DNA from: Corbicula japonica | Taxonomy: Eukaryota; Mollusca; Bivalvia; Venerida; Cyrenidae | Reading direction: 5' to 3' | NCBI GenBank assembly: GCA_038501625.1 | Contig: JAZAYU010000003.1 | Span: 2,483,001-2,547,000, forward strand | Length of the DNA stretch: 64,000 nucleotides | Shown here: positions 46,348 to 56,660 of the stretch, piece after piece | Layout: the number at the start of each line of letters is the position of its first letter | How positions within the stretch are numbered: position 1 is the stretch's first letter | Position numbers and translations under genes: made by a program | Notes under the pieces: generated by a model | The model's input: only the letters and a program-made list of their open reading frames with translations | What the model was told of the DNA's origin: nothing | Databases searched by the model: none

Positions 46348-46652
46348 CAGTGGTTTTGTTGCTGGGAAATAAATGATCAATAACTCACTGGATAGTGGTT
46401 TTGTTTCTAGGAAATAAATGATCAATAACTCACTGGATAGTGGTTTTGTTTCTAGGAAATAAATGATGAATAACTCACTGGATAGTGGTTTTGTTTCTAG
46501 GAAATAAATGATCAATAACTCACTGGATAGTGGTTTTGTTTCTAGGAAATAAATGTATCAATAATTCACTGGATAGTGGTTTTGTTTCTAGGAAATAAAT
46601 GATCAATAACTCACTGGATAGTGGTTTTGTTTCTAGGAAATAAATGATCAAT
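46348..46652. repeat. Minisatellite of 45-bp units, about 6.8 copies
   Basis: The unit begins GGATAGTGGTTTTGTTTCTA and contains AAATAAATGATCAATAACTC. Copies differ by one or two bases. Confidence 0.95.
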
Positions 46653-47592
46653 CAGAACTTTGGGTGACTGTATATTCCCACTCTTAAAATCCTAGCACCA
46701 CTTTCAAACCAATATCTGATGACAAGTTTATTATAGTCCTTAACCTCCAACTTGGTGTACACAGTGTAAACGTTAGTCTTACCTGAATCTCCTTTAACCA
46801 ATAAATAAAGAAAATAATAAATATTTCTGTGGAACTTATAAAGTGATTTTATGCATATAAGTCACATCAATTTAATCAGGGTGGGATGCAAGATTTTCAG
46901 AAAAGGGGTTCATCTGGGGCAGTCTTAAGGAGGTAACAGGATATTTTCCAATTTTCAGGCTAAAATCTCCATGGAAATTAAATATTTCAGCTAAAAAGAG
47001 GGGGGTTTAAGCAACCCTACTGAACCCCTCTGGACCCACACCTGATTTAATCCCTTCATTGGGGTGGAACCAAGGCTTATCTGCCTTTGAAGAAAGAAAG
47101 AAAAACAACAGCTTAAAGACATTAAACAAACCAATTATTTGTTAACTGATTCCCTTTATTTACTGTTCAACGTTTACTTTATTGTCAGGTAAAATGTATG
47201 ACAATAAAACTTTCCAAGTGGAATTTAGAATGCAGATGCTGAACTGTACATTTTGATGCTATTGAAATAACAAATTTTCATGTGTTCACAGTTTACTTCA
47301 TAAATACCTATCAATCAATCATAAAATGGCTAATTGGGTTTTAAGAACTAGTTAACAAACAGAGCGTTTTTAGCAAGTAGAGACTGTCACATACGATATC
47401 AAATAATTGTGCTAATTTAACTCCAAGATAAAAAGATGCTGAATTTTTTTAACCATTTAAAAATTAAGCACATTACATCACTCATATTGAGAAGAAAACT
47501 AAATCAGCATTTAAGCGAACATATCAAATACAATACATGACCACTAAAACATTTTCTTTGCTCTTGTTGAAGTCTCAAAGTAAGTTTATATG
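46653..47592. other. Intron stretch, nothing recognised
   Basis: AT-rich intron. A weak similarity to 3280-3430 (GGGTTCAGTGGGGTG-like, AATATTTCA, GGAGATTTT) suggests a low-copy repeat. Confidence 0.5.
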
Positions 47593-47717
47593 TATGGGCA
47601 CCAGGGTATTATGGCTTGTGCAAACAGTGTAGAACCAGTTCAGCCTGCACATCCAGATGTGCATAATGATTTGGATCTACACTGTTCACATATGACCATA
47701 TCCTGTGGAATAATTAG
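47593..47717. mobile_element. MITE-B remnant
   Basis: TGCAAACAGTGTAGAACCAG and ATGATTTGGATCTACACTG with the centre deleted. Confidence 0.55.
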
Positions 47718-47770
47718 TCACAACAACTGCTATAACCTTAACAATTCATCGATACTTTAAAAACACAAAC

Positions 47771-47938
47771 CTTTGCAAATGCGATTTCTTTCTCAACATT
47801 AGCTGTAGTGAGAGCTTTTTCCCGCCTGTCTAATTCGTGGTTACTGCGGTTTATGAAATCTTGTACAGCTGACAACTCCTTGCGAAGCTTTTTACTCAAC
47901 TTTAAGGCCTTTTCCACCTTAGTCTTTCCTTCAGTAAC
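47771..47938 (-). CDS. DMD: Dystrophin exon (human exon 34 equivalent), R11/R12 junction
   Basis: 168 bp, 56 codons, phase 0 to 0, donor GTTTGT. It encodes VTEGKTKVEKALKLSKKLRK (human VTERKQQLEKCLKLSRKMRK), ELSAVQDFINRSNHELDRRE and EKEIAFAK (human SEVAWGK at the exon end). The human exon is 171 bp. Human R12 helix A has EWL where this has DFI, so the usual Trp is absent. Confidence 0.96.
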
Positions 47939-48211
47939 CTAGAATAGTCAGAGTCAGGACATGTTGTTTTGCAGAATACTGAGGGGTTATTGCCACATGG
48001 ACAGATATCTTTCTTGGCAAAGTGGACAAATCTCTTTCTATGTCCTATACGAGACAGGTCGATTTCAAGTAAATTTTAAAACTGAATTCTGATTATCCCA
48101 CACATACAGCATTAGCAGGAAAAAATTTCTATCCACTCTGTGCCCAAGAGTAAATTTCATCATTTCTTTATGAAAAACATAAAACTTTTACCTAAACTTT
48201 AAAGAACATAC

Positions 48212-48367
48212 CTGAGCACCGATGACATTGAACTGTTGTTTGAGAGCATCAAGCTGTTTACTGAGGAGATCTGGGAAGTCCACCTGTTTCTTCTCAACAA
48301 TCTGTCTACCGGTCTTTATCACATACTCCACCTCTGACTTCAGCTCACTCATAGTGGTATAGAATTT
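48212..48367 (-). CDS. DMD: Dystrophin exon (human exon 33 equivalent), spectrin repeat R11
   Basis: 156 bp, the human length, 52 codons, phase 0 to 0, between AACCTGCAG and GTATGT. It encodes FYTTMSELKSEVEYVIKTGR then QIVEKKQVDFPDLLSKQLDA, nearly identical to human LYKSLSEVKSEVEMVIKTGR and QIVQKKQ. This is the strongest single proof that the gene is dystrophin rather than another spectrin-repeat protein. MITE-B sequence begins 36 bases before the acceptor. Confidence 0.98.
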
Positions 48368-48402
48368 CTGCAGGTTACAACAAATATACTTAGCACTTAC
48401 AT

Positions 48403-48774
48403 TTTTACTCCTTGGACCATGCCTTTTATCAAATGGCTGACCAGTGTAGATCCTGGTTCCAAGGTCATAAAACTCATATTTAAGACTTGTCTCAAATCTC
48501 AAGCTTCTGATTGGCTGAAATGGCAAGTGGTCGCCATTTCAGCCAATCAGATGCTAGAGATTTTAGACTGGTCTCCTGATTTTGTTTTATGATCTTGTGC
48601 CTAGATCAGCTGGCAAAGCCATGCTGTTTGATCAGTATCAACAATGTTTGCTTCTTGGTAAGAAATGACTTTAATAAATCTAAAAGCAAAGAGCAAAAAT
48701 ACTGATTAGACTGCACCTACATGCAAGTTGGTCATCAATGGAATATAACCCATATCCATGGAGCAACTTTTAAC
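48403..48774. mobile_element. MITE-B copy interrupted by a MITE-A copy
   Basis: The left part stops at GACCAGTGTAGATCC (48451) and resumes at TAGATCAGCTGGCAAAGCC (48602). Confidence 0.7.
48455..48601. mobile_element. MITE-A copy inside MITE-B
   Basis: TTCCAAGGTCATAAAACTCA to TTTTATGATCTTGTGCC. Confidence 0.8.
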
Positions 48775-48806
48775 ATTTCCATTTTTATATTTCAATTTCC
48801 TACAGG

Positions 48807-48892
48807 GCCCAAGATCATAAAACTAAGTTTTGAGATCAGTCTCAAATCTCAAGGATCTGATTGGCTGAAATGGCGACTGATCTTGGGCACAG
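48807..48892. mobile_element. MITE-A copy lacking most of one arm
   Basis: The left arm and centre are present, then a jump from AAATGGCGACT to GATCTTGGGCAC. Confidence 0.75.
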
Positions 48893-49350
48893 GCTTTATG
48901 CAGGGATGACTTTATTGAACACAATGGTGTCTGGTTTGGTGTCTGATTTGATTGTACAATCAGTGGAAATGCAAATAAGTGAGAGGTAGAAAAGTAAATG
49001 CTATTCATATAAAACAATTTATTCTGTAAGAATAACATTGTAACTGAATATAATGTCTATTTCAGTTTCCATACATGGTGAACTAAAACAAACTCTGAAC
49101 TGGTAGTTTAATTTTTATGAAATGAATGAGACCATAATGTTTTTCAGGATAGATACTTGGTCACTATTTGACACTTATCTACAACTATTACACCATGCTC
49201 TTTAAAGTGTGTTCTATGATCACGCCGTGCCTTTGATTTTCTGCACATGGTTGTGTTTATCTGATAACTCAGTATTAAAATAAATTGTTCAACCTTACAC
49301 ATTGCATGTTAAGTAGGAATAATAACCTAATGATTCTCAACATCACCTAC

Positions 49351-49524
49351 CATACACTGTTCATGTTTTCCCTGTAGTGACTCGAGGTCATCTCCGTGTA
49401 TTTCCAGCATGTATATTCTCTCCTGGATGTTGTCAAGTTCCCGTTTGACGTGATTCTGTTTGGGTTCAAAGTCTGCTGGTCTCTGAAACTTCTGGAACTT
49501 GACAGTCAGGTCACCTAGATGTCT
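49351..49524 (-). CDS. DMD: Dystrophin exon (human exon 32 equivalent), R10/R11 junction
   Basis: 174 bp, the human length, 58 codons, phase 0 to 0, donor GTAGGT. It encodes DLTVKFQKFQRPADFEPKQN (human DVSMKFRLFQKPANFEQRLQ), which is one of the best-conserved joints in the rod, then IQERIYMLEIHGDDLESLQ. In the first motif 11 of 20 residues are identical. Confidence 0.97.
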
Positions 49525-49819
49525 CTAAAAATCAAGATAATCAAGAACTGCATTAATATATTGAACTCACTGTTTAGTAGAGTAACTAAAATTAAATCCT
49601 ATGTCTTACAGGTTCGAGTCATTTTTATAATAGTTGTATATTGCCAGCTAGTTTAAGATTTTGTGGTGTGTAACCTATTGAGTTGCTGTTAAATGAATGG
49701 AGAATAGTTATTTTTATTGTGTAAGGGTCCCTGGTATAAAATTACCCACTCTGGAACTCTCACCATTCTGTTAATTCAATTTAGACTATTCATTGTTCAG
49801 GGACGTTAACGGCAATTTA

Positions 49820-50169
49820 TTAACTACTTACTCTGTGAGATATGGCTCAGATCTCAAAGCCTAACAGTGTAAATCCAGATCCAGATCAGCCAGCAGATCT
49901 GTGCCATCTGATCAGGATCTACACTGTTTACTTATATATTCATAAGGTCATTTCTGACCAAAAGGTGAACATTGTAGATTCAGATTAGACATAACAGACG
50001 TGCAGACTAATCTAAATCTACACTGTTAACTTCTTGTTCGGAAATAACCTAATGACTCATCAAGCGAACAGTGTGGATCTGTAGATTCTCATCATATGGC
50101 ACAGATGTGCCAGCTGATCTTTATCTACACTGTTTGCCTGAGGATAACAACCGTATCATACGGGGTTAA
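49820..50169. mobile_element. MITE-B copy with an extra hairpin
   Basis: At 350 bp it is longer than the family norm because the hairpin plus GGAAATAACCTAATGACTC section is repeated. Confidence 0.65.
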
Positions 50170-50295
50170 GAGTAGATTCTTGTATCTACATCTCTCAGCT
50201 GTTTTTGTGCACATGATTTAAAAATTATTACCAATTAAAGTGACCAAGTCATATTGTTTTTAGACTGTGTTACTGTTATATCTTACTACACCTAC

Positions 50296-50424
50296 CTTTG
50301 TCACCTGGATCTGGTAGTCCAGTCTCCTTGCTGCTTCGTCTCTGCCCTCCGATTTGTATTTCTGCGACTGCATTTCCAAACTTCTCAAAACTTCTTCTTG
50401 TTGTCGAAACTCATCCTTCATTTG
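50296..50424 (-). CDS. DMD: Dystrophin exon (human exon 31 equivalent), spectrin repeat R10
   Basis: 129 bp, 43 codons, phase 0 to 0, between TTATCACAG and GTAGGTG. It encodes QMKDEFRQQEEVLRSLEMQ and SEGRDEAARRLDYQIQVTK, aligned with human QMPQEAQKIQSDL and GKEAAQRVLSQIDVAQKK. The human exon is 111 bp, so helix B is about six residues longer here. Confidence 0.93.
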
Positions 50425-50458
50425 CTGTGATAAAAAAACCCATAATAATCTGACCTAA

Positions 50459-50698
50459 TTTAACCATTTACTCCTTATAAATGGGTTTTATTGCACAAGT
50501 GACCTGTGTTGATCCTGATCAGCTAGCATTTCCGTGCACTCAGATATGATTTACACTGGTGGCCTGTTTGTCAGAATAACCTAATGAATCTAAAAGCAAA
50601 CAGTGAGGATCCTGATCAGACAGCATGGTTGTGATTGCTGATCTGGATCTACACTATAGGCCCATGGATAAGAGCCATATCCCATGTAGTCAAGGATG
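50459..50698. mobile_element. MITE-B copy
   Basis: TTTAACCATTTACTCCTTAT start, two hairpins, CCATGTAGTCAAGGATGAA end. Confidence 0.7.
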
Positions 50699-50953
50699 AA
50701 TAAGAAGAAACACCATGTCTGTATGTTATAATGGTATTAATTTTCATTTTCCTTAGCAGCAATTGATTTTTTTTTCCAGAATGGATTCACTTTGGTACTG
50801 CATAACTACTTACTGTAACAGATTCCAGCATGCAAACAACAGCCAATGACCAAAAATATTATATTGTTTTCTTAACAGGTGAGTTTCTTTATAAAGAAAG
50901 TGGCAACTCCGAAATTTTGCAAGAAGGCAAGATCAAGTTTCACAATCTGGTTA

Positions 50954-51081
50954 CAAGGTTATAAAGCTGAGATTGGAAACAAGCATCTGATTGGCTGAAA
51001 TGGCGACCAGTCACCATTTCAGCCAATCAGATGCTTGAGATTTCAGACTGGTTTCTATGCTCAATTTTATAACCTTGGGCA
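50954..51081. mobile_element. MITE-A copy, short left arm
   Basis: GTTATAAAGCTGAGATTGGA start; 18 bases of the left arm are missing; right end TTTATAACCTTGGGCAC. Confidence 0.8.
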
Positions 51082-51181
51082 CTGCTGGTATCTGCTTCTA
51101 TTGCATCATTATAACTGTCTCACACATCCTTCAATAATTCAACCATGGAAAAACATCTAATTACTTCTACACTCCAACAAC

Positions 51182-51236
51182 CTACCTCACTCTCCTCAGG
51201 TATGTCCCAATTAAGGACGTCAGCATCAAGCCGGTT
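51182..51236 (-). repeat. Tandem duplicate of the 3' end of the exon 30 equivalent
   Basis: About 55 bases match 51246-51300 at an offset of 64. They include the last 50 coding bases and a GTAGGT donor. It is a pseudo-exon end: no acceptor fits between the two donors, and reading through meets a stop. Confidence 0.85.
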
Positions 51237-51249
51237 TGAGACTGCTTAC

Positions 51250-51411
51250 CTCACTCTCCTCAGGTACGTCCCCAGCAAGGACGTCGGCATCGAGCCGGTT
51301 CTGGATTTCTGTGTTGACTGTTGACATCCAGCGTGACACATCAAGCAGCTGTTTTTCCACTGTCTGTGCCTCATTAATTGACTCTTCTAACTTCTTTATC
51401 TTCTCTCTTGC
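51250..51411 (-). CDS. DMD: Dystrophin exon (human exon 30 equivalent), R9/R10 junction
   Basis: 162 bp, the human length, phase 0 to 0, between TTTATTCAG and GTAAGC. It encodes AREKIKKLEESINEAQTVEK and LLDVSRWMSTVNTEIQNRL, and ends DVLAGDVPEESE. The last ~55 bases plus the donor are duplicated in the adjacent intron at 51182-51236. Using the duplicate's donor would read into a stop after VSSLKPA, so the proximal donor must make the functional transcript. Confidence 0.95.
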
Positions 51412-51589
51412 CTGAATAAAAACATAAACACATCATCCACAAACTTCTGATTCAATAGATGCACTCATCATTCAAAACCGTAGTTGTTTAGTTCTGTGCC
51501 ATGTCATAAAATAGTAGTCTTCACTTTAATTCAATGACATTATTGTCATGAATTTCTTGCAAGACAGTGATAGCTGCAAGCTGACATTC

Positions 51590-51702
51590 CAGTCTTCAAA
51601 CTCAAACTTTTGATTGGTTAGTGTAAAGACTGGGGATCAATTTCAACCAGAGGCTGAAGTTTGAGACTGGTACCCAGTCCAAGTATTATGACTTTGAGTC
51701 CA
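51590..51702. mobile_element. Old MITE-A-like remnant
   Basis: TTTTGATTGGTTAG, AGTTTGAGACTGGTACCCAG and TATTATGACTTTGAGTCC. Confidence 0.35.
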
Positions 51703-51797
51703 AGTTTTGTGTGGTTCCTGTTAATCACAGCTTAATCCCAGTTAGAATTCTTTACACAATACAATCACTTGTTTAACCTATGCTTCAGCCTTTCTGA

Positions 51798-52098
51798 GGT
51801 AAACTCTTTACTACATGGATACATCTTACATCCCTGTGTACACCAGATCAGCCTGTACATCCATCAGTTTAAGCCTTTCTTCCATAGATACACCTTTATT
51901 GCATGGGCGAACAGTTTAGATCCAGATCAGCTGGCACATCCATGCCCTCTGATCAGGATTTAAACTGTTCACTTTTTTAATTTGTTAGGTTATTTCTGAC
52001 CAAAATGCAACCAGTGCAAATCCTGATCAGACGGCATGGATGTGCCGACTGATCTGAAATTACACTGGTCGCACATGCATAAAAAAGGAAAGGGTTAA
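51798..52098. mobile_element. MITE-B copy preceded by a partial copy
   Basis: Full copy from TTTAAGCCTTTCTTCCATAG (51868) to AAAAGGAAAGGGTTAA. A left-end fragment (ACTCTTTACTACATGGATAC, ACCAGATCAGCCTGTACATC) fills 51798-51866. Confidence 0.75.
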
Positions 52099-52123
52099 CT
52101 AGGATCTTCAAAGTCCAAGCCTT

Positions 52124-52256
52124 ACTCAGAAATAACGTAATGAATCTAAAAGGAAACAATGTAGATCCTGATCAAACTGCATGAACGTGTAGGGAGATCA
52201 GAATCTAATCTGATTGCACATGAGATGATATTGGTATCCATGGAGTAAAGGTTTAA
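52124..52256. mobile_element. MITE-B right half
   Basis: CAGAAATAACGTAATGAATC to CCATGGAGTAAAGGTTTAA, 46 bases from the exon 29 equivalent donor. Confidence 0.65.
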
Positions 52257-52301
52257 GTCTGTTTTAACACTGCTCGCTTGTGTATAATCAAAAGCACTTA
52301 C

Positions 52302-52454
52302 CTGTTTTTCTAGAGTTTCAAGCCGTTTCACATACTGTTCTGACTCGTGTTTTACAACATCAGTGAGGATACTGTTAACAATCATCTCTTGTTTCAATTC
52401 TTCGATGGTAGCTCGGTTTTCTGAGGAGTGCGAAGTTATGTAGGATTCCATGTC
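52302..52454 (-). CDS. DMD: Dystrophin exon (human exon 29 equivalent), spectrin repeat R9
   Basis: 153 bp, 51 codons, phase 0 to 0, between GTATTTCAG and GTAAGT. It encodes DMESYITSHSSENRATIEEL and DVVKHESEQYVKRLETLEKQ. It is more diverged than its neighbours, and the helix C Trp of human SRWREL is replaced by Tyr in EQYVKRL. Exon borders and flanking exons fix its place. The human exon is 150 bp. Confidence 0.93.
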
Positions 52455-52631
52455 CTGAAATACAGTTTCCTTGGTTTTAACAACAACCAAATCACCTGTT
52501 TCCAATTTCCAGGGTGACAAAATGATTAGGTTTAATTTCTGGCGAGTGTACACAGTTAATGGTTTATTCCAGGAACAACATAATTTTCTTATGGATGAAA
52601 GTAAATATTTTACCCTTATCTGGAATAATCA

Positions 52632-53366
52632 CTAAACCCTTTAATCCACTTTTATCACATGGGTAAACAGTGTAGATCCAGATCAGATGGCACATCTTTG
52701 CTGATCTGATCTGGATCAACAATGTTTGATATATTAGGTTATTTCTAATATATCTGAAAGTAAACACAGGCCTCCTGGCATGCAAGAACAAAAATAAAGG
52801 ATTTTATAAAGGCCCCAATCTATTAAAATAAAGGCCTTTTAGTGTAAAATATTAAAAAATAAAGAGTAAATAAAGCCTACTTTTGATGTAATTCTCCTTA
52901 AAATCACTTATAATATCAATGTATTTACTAGACAAAGTCAAATTATATATGGAAACCCACACTCTAAAATCATAGATATAAGAAATGTGCATGTTTGATA
53001 TTATCTCATACTGTTCCAATAAATACATTATGACTGATAAACAAGCAGTATCCTAATATCAGCACTTAAATAAGGGAAAGAAAGACAGTTGTGCAGCCAT
53101 TATTTGCTTTAAACTGGCATTGCAAGCAGTCTGAAGAAAAATAAAGGTTTTGAGTTGAAATTACAGTCTATTTGGCTGTAATAAAGGATTTTTTCAGAAG
53201 ATTTAAAGGTTATAATTGTTTGCTCCGAAAGTAAGGTTTTTAAGGTTTTTAGGTTTTTAAAGGTTTAGCTAGGAGGCCTGTACACAGTGTAGATCCTAAT
53301 CAGGCAGCTCACATGTGCTGGCTGATCTGGAACCGCATTTTTCTCTGACAAGAGTAAAGCTTTAAG
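52632..53366. mobile_element. MITE-B copy split by another element
   Basis: The left half ends GAAAGTAAACA at 52766 and the right half resumes CAGTGTAGATCCTAATCAGG at about 53284. Confidence 0.65.
52767..53280. mobile_element. 514-bp element with CAGGCCTCCT inverted ends
   Basis: CAGGCCTCCTGGC at the left and GCTAGGAGGCCTG at the right are inverted repeats with one mismatch. It lies inside a MITE-B. The CAGG start would fit hAT, but no 8-bp duplication is clear. The interior is AT-rich with AATAAAGG(A/C) repeats. Confidence 0.55.
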
Positions 53367-54196
53367 TTACAAAATTGCATGTTTACCCTATCTCCACTTC
53401 AAGCAAACACAACAATTTATGAATGCAGCTTAGATGAATATCAGTCCTGTACAAATAGGAGATTTTTACAATCTGGATCTATCCAATTTCATATACTTGA
53501 CTCTACCAAATTAAATCCATGTTTTTACATAAAATTAAGTGCATTAGAACAGTCTGATCTAGGTCTACAAGCCTTGTTATTTTATCAATAAATTTCTGCA
53601 ACACCCCCCATGAACAACAAACAGACTGCTAAATTTTAAAGACAGAGAAATCCATTATTACTATCCAGGCAGTTAAGCATTAAAAATAAAGAAATAATTC
53701 CAAATTGTTCCAACTACTTCATCCTTCAAAAACATAATTATTTCAAAGAATATATTAAGTTATTTACTAGAATAAGTCAACAGAATATCAAATCCTTGTA
53801 AACACATACTTTTTTGTTTCTTTAAAAATTTTCCAGTGCAGGACAGGAAATATAAAAATACATTTCATAAAATATTGAGTGACACTAGCAACAGAAATAT
53901 TCAAAGCCAGCTCTGTGTTACTGAAGACTACATACCCTGGGTGAGAGGTACTCAAAATATGCTTTAATCCATTTTCTACAGGTCAGCTGATCTTAAAACA
54001 AAATTTCACTTTGCCTCTTTGATTTTGGCAAGGCTTACTTAGCCTTTGGTCTGCTAATCTGACTTGTGTCTCATTTGTGACCAGTATAGACCATTATCAA
54101 CCTGCACAGTACCTCACTTGCCCAGTTTTTTTTTAATACACTGTTATCTCATACAAGCATATTTTTTTTTTTGAACTACTTATCATATTTTTATCA
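53367..54196. other. Intron stretch, nothing firm
   Basis: AT-rich sequence; faint MITE-B words near 54050-54110 only. Confidence 0.5.
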
Positions 54197-54409
54197 TTTT
54201 AACCTGTTAGACGATAATAGAAAAATGTAGACTTCCGCAGACTGATCAGGATCTGCACTGTTTGCCTCTTGGTCCGAAATAACCTAAGGTACTTAGAAGC
54301 AACTATTTAGTTTATTTAGATCCTGACCAGACTGCATGGATATACAAGCGGATCTGGATTTACACTGATCACACATTGGATAAAGCCATATTTGTGGAGT
54401 AAAGGGTAT
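54197..54409. mobile_element. MITE-B copy, diverged
   Basis: GACTGATCAGGATCTGCACTG and GTCCGAAATAACCTAAGG, end TGTGGAGTAAAGGGTA. Confidence 0.65.
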
Positions 54410-54430
54410 TTTACTGCCCTGGGTCAATAT

Positions 54431-54640
54431 TTTAATCATTTCATCCATATATACATGGGTAAACATGCCAACTGATCAGGATCTTTACTGTTCCCTTTTG
54501 ATTTTTATCATTTATTAGGTTATTTCTGACCAAAAAGTAAACAGTGCAGATCCTGATCAGACAGCTGGATGTGTTGGCTGAAACGGGTCTACACTGGATG
54601 CTTATATGATAAAATAGGTATATATGAAGGAAAGGGTTAA
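54431..54640. mobile_element. MITE-B copy, first hairpin deleted
   Basis: TTTAATCATTTCATCCATAT to ATGAAGGAAAGGGTTAA. Confidence 0.75.
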
Positions 54641-54827
54641 AAATGCATAACTGTACTATTTATGTAATTCCAGTACAGTAAGTTACTGCAGATTTATAGA
54701 TATCAGAATTAACTTCAAAAGTACCGCATCAACAACTAGCAATCACAAATTAGATCATGCTAGCAATTGTGCCCCTTAAACGATTACTCTAGCCCCTCCC
54801 CTAATATGTAACAGTAAATGCACATAC

Positions 54828-54931
54828 ATCCATCTGTTCGGATATTTCCTCTGCATCTGCACTAATGGATGACGATCGTCTCATCTTGCTCTCCAGTCGA
54901 TCCAAGTAGCGTTGTTCCTCTTCAATGGCAG
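54828..54931 (-). CDS. DMD: Dystrophin exon (human exon 28 equivalent), R9 helix A
   Basis: 104 bp after AATGTGCAG, donor GTATGT. It starts with two bases completing an Ala codon, then AIEEEQRYLDRLESKMRR and SISADAEEISEQMD. The end matches human GAEEISEVLD at the exon 28/29 border. Length with the preceding exon is 318 bp, exactly that of human exons 27+28. Only about 20 bases separate the acceptor from a MITE-B copy, so the branch point probably lies inside the transposon. Confidence 0.92.
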
Positions 54932-54950
54932 CTGCACATTAAAAACAATA

Positions 54951-55184
54951 TGTTATCACTTTCCTCCATAGATACACCTTTATTGCCTGGGGGAACAGTG
55001 TAGATCCAGATCAGCTGGCACCTACATGCCATCTGATCAGGATCTGTACTGTTCGCTTTTTGATTTGTTAGGTTATTTCTGACCAAAATGCGACCAGTGC
55101 AGATCCTGATCTGACGGAACAGATTTGCCGGCTGATCTGGATCTACACTGGTCACACATGACTAAAAATGGAGGAAAGGGTTAT
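54951..55184. mobile_element. MITE-B copy abutting a dystrophin acceptor
   Basis: TTATCACTTTCCTCCATAGA to ATGGAGGAAAGGGTTA; its left end is 20 bases from the exon 28 equivalent acceptor. Confidence 0.85.
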
Positions 55185-55649
55185 CACCTTAGTGCAAAAA
55201 CATTATAACTCCTTATTTTAATTACACATGTTCTGTTTTTGCACATGAATTGTACTTATGTTCATTGTATCAAGTCTATTCCCGAAATTTTGACAAAACA
55301 GAACTATATCAAAATCATTCCAGTCAAGAATTATTTTAAACTGTGGCTGAATTTAATATATTTACACTATGCTCTTTTAATGACTTGTTGAATATAATGT
55401 ATCTGTTGTCTTTTTTGAAAGCACAGAAGTTTGGTGTTATATTGGCTAAATACCAAATACAAGCTTTTTAAGTTTATTAAGTACTGTTTGTTTGTTTTTT
55501 AGTTAAACCTCTTGCATAACTCTATATTGGAACTATTCCTCGTTATTGTAAAATGTCTCAAGAAAATTTCTTTTGGTCATTGTGCACATGTCAACTGTAT
55601 AAATGTTTTAGGAAAAAATCAAGCATTATAAAACAGGGTAATGTCTAAC

Positions 55650-55863
55650 CTTTGAACTGTTTCCAGTTTTGATCAGAAGTGAGGAACAATCTATAGTAGT
55701 GATCAACTTGTTGGTATGTGTGTGTCCATAGCGTATTCATACGCATCAGTGATCGTGCCAGGTCCTGCAGGGAACCAGAGGGCGCTTTACTCAGCATCTC
55801 ATTTGTTGTCTCGTTCAATTTCCGTACTTCTTCATCTTTATCAACCATTTCTAGTTTTAAAGC
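55650..55863 (-). CDS. DMD: Dystrophin exon (human exon 27 equivalent), spectrin repeat R8
   Basis: 214 bp between GTTTTAG and GTTAGAC, ending with one base (G). It encodes ALKLEMVDKDEEVRKLNETT, then MLSKAPSGSLQDLARSLMRM (human VIAQAPPVAQEALKKELETL) and LWTHTYQQVDHYYRLF. It includes codons that lie in human exon 28. The human boundary is 31 bases earlier and in phase 0, while here the intron is in phase 1. Confidence 0.95.
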
Positions 55864-55931
55864 CTAAAACATGAAATGAACATTATCAACAAAATATCTT
55901 GCATAGTTGGATTCCTTACTTGAAAGCTCTG

Positions 55932-56215
55932 GTTTAACCCTTTACACCAAGGGATATGACCTATATCCTGTGGGCGAAGAGTCAGAGTGTGTTTGTCCAC
56001 CTTACATATACATGTATAAATGTAGATTGCCAGGTCTGCCAGCAGATCCGTGCCAACTGATTAGGTTACACACTATTCACTTTTTAATGCATCAGGTTAT
56101 TTCTGACCAAAAGCAAACAGTTTTTAACCTGATTAGATGGCAAGGATGTGCTTGCTGATCTTGACCTACATGGTTGCACAAGCAAGAAAACTCTTATAAT
56201 ACGAGGTAAAAGGAT
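55932..56215. mobile_element. MITE-B copy, diverged
   Basis: GGTTTAACCCTTTACACCAA start and GGTTATTTCTGACCAAAAGC centre. Confidence 0.65.
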
Positions 56216-56259
56216 AAGGCATGTTAAGAAAATTTGCAGATTTCTACCATACATATAGG

Positions 56260-56334
56260 CCCAGTTGCCATTTCAGCCAATCAGATACATGAGATTTGAG
56301 ACTGGTCTCAAATCTTAGTTGTAAAACCTTAGGC
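56260..56334. mobile_element. MITE-A right half
   Basis: GCCATTTCAGCCAATCAGAT to TAGTTGTAAAACCTTAGGCC. Confidence 0.75.
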
Positions 56335-56660
56335 CATAATGCTACATCAGAGATTAGGCTTCATTGTAAGGGACTTAAATGAGGTTTGTCTTTAACATTT
56401 CACATTATTTCTTTAGAACATGTTTCAAGTTTGTTTCTTGATCGATTCCTGTCATTAATCATGTGCTTCTAACTTATTTAAACCATTTAAGTGTCATCTT
56501 AAATGTGACAATAAAATAAGTTCTCGAAAACACACAGTTTTCCAAAATATGTTAAGTTTCATTGTGAAAACCTTTGTTTAAAGTTGTTTTTTATCAGTGT
56601 AACATGCAGTATTCAGGATTATTACAGTACATATCAGTGATATCATGTGAAAGCCTTTAC

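Noticed and set aside
46348..46652. CRISPR-like array
   Set aside because: 45-bp units are continuous and nearly identical throughout, so there is no repeat-spacer structure.
51186..51250. Duplicated exon end as a separate mini-exon
   Set aside because: No acceptor can fit between the two donors at a workable distance, and reading through gives a stop.
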